Shown here piece after piece: positions 7,266 through 10,669 of a stretch of 10,669 nucleotides of DNA. The stretch comes from Hyphochytrium catenoides. Lineage: Eukaryota > Sar > Hyphochytriomycetes > Hyphochytriales > Hyphochytriaceae. The translations under genes were made by a program, and so were the position numbers. Under the pieces are notes generated by a model. That model saw nothing but the letters and a program-made list of their open reading frames with translations, was not told the DNA's origin and did no database searches. The stretch spans positions 1 through 10,669 of the forward strand of contig FLMG01003504.1 of assembly GCA_900088475.1 (NCBI GenBank). Direction: 5' to 3'. Position 1 is the first letter of the stretch. Every line of letters starts with the position of its first letter.

Positions 7266-8846
7266 TCATGCTGCCTCCTCCTCATCACCGCTGACCGGCA
7301 CCGTCCCCAGAGCCTTCTTCGTGACCTTGTCCGCGCTCAAGACGTTCTCTGGTCCCACGATGTCAGAGACCTTGGTGCCCACGTAGAGTCGATCGGGGAG
7401 CTCGAAGCCGTTGAACTGAGAACCGGCTGCCGCGGTGTAGGCGCCCATGTTTGGGAAGTAGAGCCACTCGCCCACATCCAGCATGGGCAGCTTCGCATCC
7501 TTCAGGATGCAATCGAAGCCGTCACAGGTGGGGCCCCAGATGCTGCAGGGCACGAGATCATCCTGGGAGGAGAGAACGGGAGATTTCTCAGCAGGTTTAG
7601 CGGTTGTCTTGAGGGCCACGGGCTGGACAGTGGCATGATCATAGAGAAGGCAGTTGAAGGAGCCATACAGCCCGTCATTGACATAGTACATGTACGAAGG
7701 GATCGCGGCTTCAGTGTGCACGGCCATCGCGTGCGCCTGGCCGCCAATTTGGTGCCTCTCCAGGCTACGATCGAAGGCTGGGTAACTGGAGCTTTGGCGC
7801 TGTCCGGGGACCACCTTCCTACCGATAACATTGACGACGAGCGTATGGGAGGATCCGACGTAGTAGCGGCCCGGCTCTGCGATGATGCGGACCCCGCTCT
7901 CTTCAGGGAAGAGTTGGTCTAGTGCGGGGCGCAGCACGTCGCAGATCTGGCTGAATGTGATCGTGGAGTTGTTGTCACCTGGGAATCCGCCGCCGATGTC
8001 CAGCAGAGAAAGGTTGAGACCCAAGCGCGCCGCGATGTCGAAGGCCTTCCGTGCCCTCTGCACGGCATCCACAAACGCAAGCTCGCTGTAGCAGCCGCTG
8101 CCGACGTGGTAGGAGACCCCAACAACCTGCAGATCCAGCTCCTTCGCTGTCTTCAGCAAGAACTCCACGTCTCCAAGACCCGCACCATACTTGGAACCCA
8201 TCTCACACTGAGACTTGGAGTCGTCGGCCTTGATCCGCAGTAGCAGCTGCGCGTCAGGATGATTGGCCTTCACTTTCCGCAGCTCATCGGCCGAGTCGAA
8301 GGTCATCTGCAGTACATTTTGCGCCCGTGCGAAGCGCAGGTGGGATAGCTGTTTGCAAGGATTCGCATAGATGATGCGGTCTGGCGTGACGCCAAGGCTG
8401 AGTACCGCCTCCATTTCGGGGCGAGAAGCGCAGTCAAAGTTGGCGCCGAGGCCCGCGAGCAGCTTGAGGACCAGAGGATCGGGGTTGCACTTTACAGCGT
8501 AGAAAGGGTGGACACGGGGCAGCTGGCGCTTCCACTCAGCGTGCTTCTCGGCAATGTCCTCTAGGTTCACGACGTAGAAAGCATCCTCCACGCCCGAGCG
8601 CACGTGCTGATCGATCACCTCTAAAATCTCCCCGAGCTCGGCGTCTGAGGCGGAGAGAGAGGAACTGAAGCGCCAGCCTGCGCTGCCCATCTTTAGGGGG
8701 AGGCCAGCTGCGGATGGGGCGGGACGGAAGAACTGGCCATTGCGACCAAAAGCTGAGCGGCTGCTCAGCTGCGGTTGGGCCGTGGCGGCCCTGAGCGCTC
8801 CAATGCGGGCGAAGGGAGGTCGAAGTCCAAGTCTGGCGAACACCAT
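7266..8846 (-). CDS. ODC: ornithine decarboxylase, with N-terminal presequence
   Basis: This enzyme converts L-ornithine to putrescine and CO2 using pyridoxal phosphate, the entry step of polyamine synthesis; it works as a homodimer. The 526-residue frame has no intron. It is a fold-type III (alanine racemase-like barrel plus beta domain) decarboxylase. PFYAVKC holds the cofactor lysine K119; HVGSG has H247; DIGGGFPG (283-290) and EPGRYYV (324-330) bind phosphate. YDHA (402-405), GPTCDG with C441-D442, and GAYT with Y470 complete the two-subunit active site. All key residues are present. Residues 1-64 form an Arg-rich, acid-free extension absent from typical cytosolic ODC of about 460 residues. 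A loop at about 346-383 is some 21 residues longer than in animal ODC. The start is the first ATG after an in-frame stop (8919-8921) and has A at -3 and G at +4. The short tail ends EEEAA. Confidence 0.97.
   Translation of the reverse strand: MVFARLGLRPPFARIGALRAATAQPQLSSRSAFGRNGQFFRPAPSAAGLPLKMGSAGWRFSSSLSASDAELGEILEVIDQHVRSGVEDAFYVVNLEDIAEKHAEWKRQLPRVHPFYAVKCNPDPLVLKLLAGLGANFDCASRPEMEAVLSLGVTPDRIIYANPCKQLSHLRFARAQNVLQMTFDSADELRKVKANHPDAQLLLRIKADDSKSQCEMGSKYGAGLGDVEFLLKTAKELDLQVVGVSYHVGSGCYSELAFVDAVQRARKAFDIAARLGLNLSLLDIGGGFPGDNNSTITFSQICDVLRPALDQLFPEESGVRIIAEPGRYYVGSSHTLVVNVIGRKVVPGQRQSSSYPAFDRSLERHQIGGQAHAMAVHTEAAIPSYMYYVNDGLYGSFNCLLYDHATVQPVALKTTAKPAEKSPVLSSQDDLVPCSIWGPTCDGFDCILKDAKLPMLDVGEWLYFPNMGAYTAAAGSQFNGFELPDRLYVGTKVSDIVGPENVLSADKVTKKALGTVPVSGDEEEAA
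8655..8846 (-). other. ODC N-terminal targeting peptide, probably mitochondrial
   Basis: Residues 1-64 contain eight Arg and one Lys but no Asp or Glu, with many Ser, Ala and Leu residues. The motif GWRFSSSL (58-65) resembles the mitochondrial processing-peptidase sites in which Arg lies two or three residues before the cut. The catalytic homology begins only near residue 70. A second in-frame ATG (Met53, 8688-8690) also has A at -3 and G at +4, so a shorter form is conceivable. Plastid targeting cannot be excluded from sequence alone. Confidence 0.6.
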
Positions 8847-8984
8847 GCTACACAGGGACGGGACGGAGGTAGAAACCGTGTAACGAAAGCCGAAAGTCTC
8901 GCACGTAGCGAATGCTAATCACTCTCCCACTCCAACTCTGCGTTGAAGTGGTACGCCCCGGTCTTATGACCGCCGCTGGAGACA

Positions 8985-9004
8985 AGAGAGAGAGAGAGAG
9001 AGAG
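8985..9004. repeat. (AG)10 microsatellite
   Basis: This is a perfect dinucleotide run; on the ODC strand it is (CT)10 and forms the pyrimidine tract of the candidate intron acceptor. Confidence 0.95.
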
Positions 9005-9115
9005 CACGACAATGATCGGGGATCAGCAGAGGGGAATAGCTTTTGCAAGAATGAGAGGACCTAGTCGAGAGAGATATAAAGAGAACAAGACTCAGTCCAC
9101 TGGAGAGGCTTCTGT

Positions 9116-9149
9116 TCTCTCTCTCTCTCGCGGTACTCTCTCTCTCTCT
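9116..9149. repeat. two (CT)7 tracts
   Basis: 9116-9129 and 9136-9149 are perfect CT dinucleotide runs separated by gcggta. On the ODC strand they are GA tracts, complementary to the (CT)10 tract at 8985-9004. Confidence 0.95.
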
Positions 9150-9230
9150 GAGACGAGCAGCTTCTTCTCTCTTACCTTGGGGCCAAAGGAAGCGGCGTGG
9201 AGCTGAGTAACAAGGTTGGCGGCGGAATTG

Positions 9231-9277
9231 TAGCTGGTTATTAGCTGGTTTCGCTCGCACCCAACCGTCGAGCGAAA
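9231..9277. repeat. 9-bp direct repeat followed by a 9-bp hairpin in the ODC leader
   Basis: tagctggtt occurs at 9231-9239 and 9242-9250. Next to it, tttcgctcg (9249-9257) is the exact reverse complement of cgagcgaaa (9269-9277) with an 11-nt loop. The element lies just upstream of the candidate intron donor, so it would be in the first leader exon. Confidence 0.65.
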
Positions 9278-9379
9278 GGAACCACAGGAGGAAGTCGAGC
9301 CCTCAAGCGGTCAGGAGAGATGAGGAGAGAAGGCGCAGCTCTTTAGGAAGATTGACACCACCCGCGATGACCTTCTAGG

Positions 9380-9393
9380 GAGAGAGAGAGAGA
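9380..9393. repeat. (GA)7 microsatellite
   Basis: This is a perfect GA run in the ODC upstream region, pyrimidine on the gene strand. Confidence 0.9.
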
Positions 9394-9709
9394 AAGAGGA
9401 AAGGAGTTGGTTCACGCTCTAGAAAGACTGAATGCACTCCCACTTAGCAGGGAAGGAGAAGGAACCAGGAGAACAGAAAGAAGAAGAAGCGCTCCGGGTG
9501 TCCCGGCTGAAGGAGTAATTGGGGAAGGGGAGAGAGGAAAAGGCGGGAGACAGAGCGCGGCTGTCAGGGTTCGAGAAGAAAGAGCTGGAAGGTCAGCGGA
9601 CGATGGAAATCGCCAAGTGCTGGCCGCTGGTCTGGTGGAGCGAGCGAGCGATCAACGGCAGGCGTCACGCTAGAAGCAGCGAAGACGGAGCAGAATAAGA
9701 GGACGAACA

Positions 9710-9752
9710 AGAGAGAGAGCGCTTCGTCTGTCTTCTTTCTCTCTCTCTCTCT
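9710..9752. repeat. paired (AG)5 and (CT)7 tracts
   Basis: agagagagag (9710-9719) and a (CT)7 run (9739-9752) lie 19 bp apart and can fold back on each other. Further pyrimidine-rich sequence continues to about 9780. Confidence 0.8.
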
Positions 9753-9897
9753 TCGTCTCTTTCTTTCTAGATTTTCCTTTTCCCTGTTCTGTTCTCGTCT
9801 CTCTGTCTCGCGGTCGGTGGGGGCTCCACAAGCACGAGCCCCAGCGCTAACAAAGACAGAGTAAAGAGAAAGACGAAAGAGAAGTGCAAAGGGTAAG

Positions 9898-9975
9898 ATA
9901 AGAGAGACATGGAAAGGAGAGAGAGACTGTGTGAGAGAGGGACAGAGAGAGTGTGTGAGAGAGAGAAAGAGAGAG

Positions 9976-10013
<38 letters not shown>
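9898..10013. repeat. long GA-rich tract ending in (AG)16
   Basis: The stretch is almost all purine on the plus strand and ends with a perfect (AG)16 at 9982-10013. Open frames across it (Arg-Glu repeats on plus, Ser-Leu repeats on minus) merely translate the repeat. On the minus strand it forms a pyrimidine tract of over 80 nt that ends at a CACACAG acceptor-like site at 9927. Confidence 0.9.
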
Positions 10014-10016
<3 letters not shown>

Positions 10017-10624
10017 CCGCTGCAGCCAGAGGCGGCCGGTCTGTTTCACCTGGTCTTCTCTGCTAATGGATCCTGGGCGTCTTATTATTTGCCTTGCGCA
10101 TCACAGAATAAACAAACGGCGATCCAAGCAGAAAGCGAGTTCTGCGGTATTACTACTGCCCCCGCACACCAGCCGCCGCACCAATAACTTCTCCCATCGC
10201 CTCCCCGTTCCCCTCTCGTAGGTAGCTCTGTCTTGGCATTAATCTGCTCCCTCCCGGTTTTATTGAGTAATACAGTACAGAATATATCACACGCATGTAA
10301 TCGTCATATCTCTCCCTGGACTCTGTCTCGCACATGGAGGTCGGTATGGAAGACCAAAGCAGCGAAAAGGCATGTCGCCGCCACTGGTTGGAGGATCCCT
10401 AGTAATAATACTTACGTCCAGTTAATTAAGCAATCTAATACCCTCGCAAGTGAGAAGTGGTAATATCCTTCTTGTCGTTTCCTTCAGCCAATAATTAGGG
10501 GTGGCGTCCGACCTCTGGGGTATGTTAGGCTCCCCCCTCCCCCGCGGGTGGGAAGTGCTAGGGGCAGCAGATAGAGGTGCAGACCGCAGAGGACTCATGA
10601 TGGAGGCCTGCACATCCTTGCCTC
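10014..10624. other. upstream spacer without a recognisable gene
   Basis: No coding region with known motifs is seen on either strand. The only items of note are a consensus splice donor on the minus strand (GGAC|GTAAGTAT, at 10416/10415) and an 8-bp palindrome, cccgcggg, at 10541-10548. Confidence 0.5.
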
Positions 10625-10669
10625 TTTTTCTCTCTCTCTCTCTTTTTCTCTCTCTCTCTCTTTTTCTCT
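10625..10669. repeat. 18-bp pyrimidine minisatellite, runs off the window
   Basis: The unit, five T followed by C and six TC pairs, is repeated exactly with TTTTT at 10625, 10643 and 10661 (about 2.5 copies). The array continues past the right edge. Confidence 0.95.

Larger units (their letters stand above)
8976..9175 (-). other. candidate 5'-leader intron of ODC (200 nt, GT-AG)
   Basis: On the minus strand CCAAG|GTAAGA at 9176/9175 matches the spliceosomal donor consensus. About 200 nt later a (CT)10 tract runs into TTGTCTCCAG|C at 8976/8975, a textbook acceptor. A branch-like CTGAT lies at 9022-9026, some 47 nt before the acceptor. Splicing would leave 129 nt of leader before the ATG and would not alter the protein, because an in-frame stop (8919-8921) sits in the downstream exon. 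Confidence 0.5.
8847..9907 (-). promoter_or_regulatory. ODC upstream leader region, free of ATG on the gene strand
   Basis: Scanning every base, no ATG occurs on the minus strand from just before the ODC start up to 9907, whereas eight occur on the plus strand in the same interval. This suggests a long 5' leader kept clear of upstream start codons. The region carries GA/CT tracts, a 9-bp hairpin and a candidate intron. A TATA box and transcription start could not be identified. Confidence 0.45.

Noticed and set aside
8848-9048. Open frame ending one base before the ODC ATG, which looked like a reinitiation upstream ORF
   Set aside because: Its first codon is TTG; no ATG exists in any minus-strand frame there, so an AUG-started upstream ORF is absent.
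9075-9080. TATAAA as a core promoter
   Set aside because: It reads on the plus strand, with no gene downstream in that direction, and falls inside the candidate ODC leader intron.
9407-9673. 88-codon plus-strand open frame
   Set aside because: Its composition is dominated by Arg, Glu, Gly and Ala from purine-rich DNA; it has no motifs and lies antisense to the ODC leader.
9564-10221. Open frames with Ser-Leu (minus) or Arg-Glu (plus) repeats
   Set aside because: They simply translate GA/CT dinucleotide repeats; there are no non-repetitive conserved motifs.
1-10669. tRNA or rRNA genes and CRISPR arrays
   Set aside because: No cloverleaf with a credible GGTTCGA-type B box, no rRNA signature and no spaced palindromic array were found.

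Overview
The window is eukaryotic nuclear DNA. It holds two decayed Ty1/copia retrotransposons, one intact eukaryotic-type ornithine decarboxylase (ODC) gene with an apparent mitochondrial presequence, GT-AG splice signals, an AATAAA signal and many GA/CT microsatellites. It fits a transposon-rich, intron-poor genome of moderate GC content, such as an alga or another protist. The species cannot be fixed from the sequence; a red alga would fit, but that is a guess.

Layout: (1) 1-~1213, minus strand: part of a copia pol gene (zinc-binding pre-integrase, integrase core, acidic linker) that runs out of the window at base 1 and is broken by frameshifts, one of them caused by an exact 25-bp tandem duplication. 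(2) ~1208-3914, plus strand: a different copia pol gene (integrase, reverse transcriptase, RNase H) with a dozen or more frameshifts and stops. It ends at a polypurine tract and the probable start of a 3' LTR at 3975. The two elements sit head to head, and no gag, protease or 5' LTR lies between them. (3) 3975-7200: mostly non-coding, with LTR-like sequence, several foldbacks, a 16-bp direct repeat and one weak two-exon gene model on the minus strand (5916-6552). (4) 7266-8846, minus strand: the ODC gene, uninterrupted, with all catalytic residues and an arginine-rich leader peptide. Its likely poly(A) signal is at 7201-7206. (5) 8847-10669: sequence upstream of ODC, rich in GA/CT tracts. It contains a well-formed 200-nt GT-AG intron candidate (8976-9175) and has no ATG in the ODC direction for 1061 nt.

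No operon-like cooperation is seen. The functional unit is ODC with its long, AUG-free and probably spliced leader, which suggests post-transcriptional control of polyamine synthesis. The rest is transposon debris and unassigned spacer. Nothing here is clearly a new multi-gene system; the most interesting signals are the ODC leader architecture and the probable organellar targeting of ODC.
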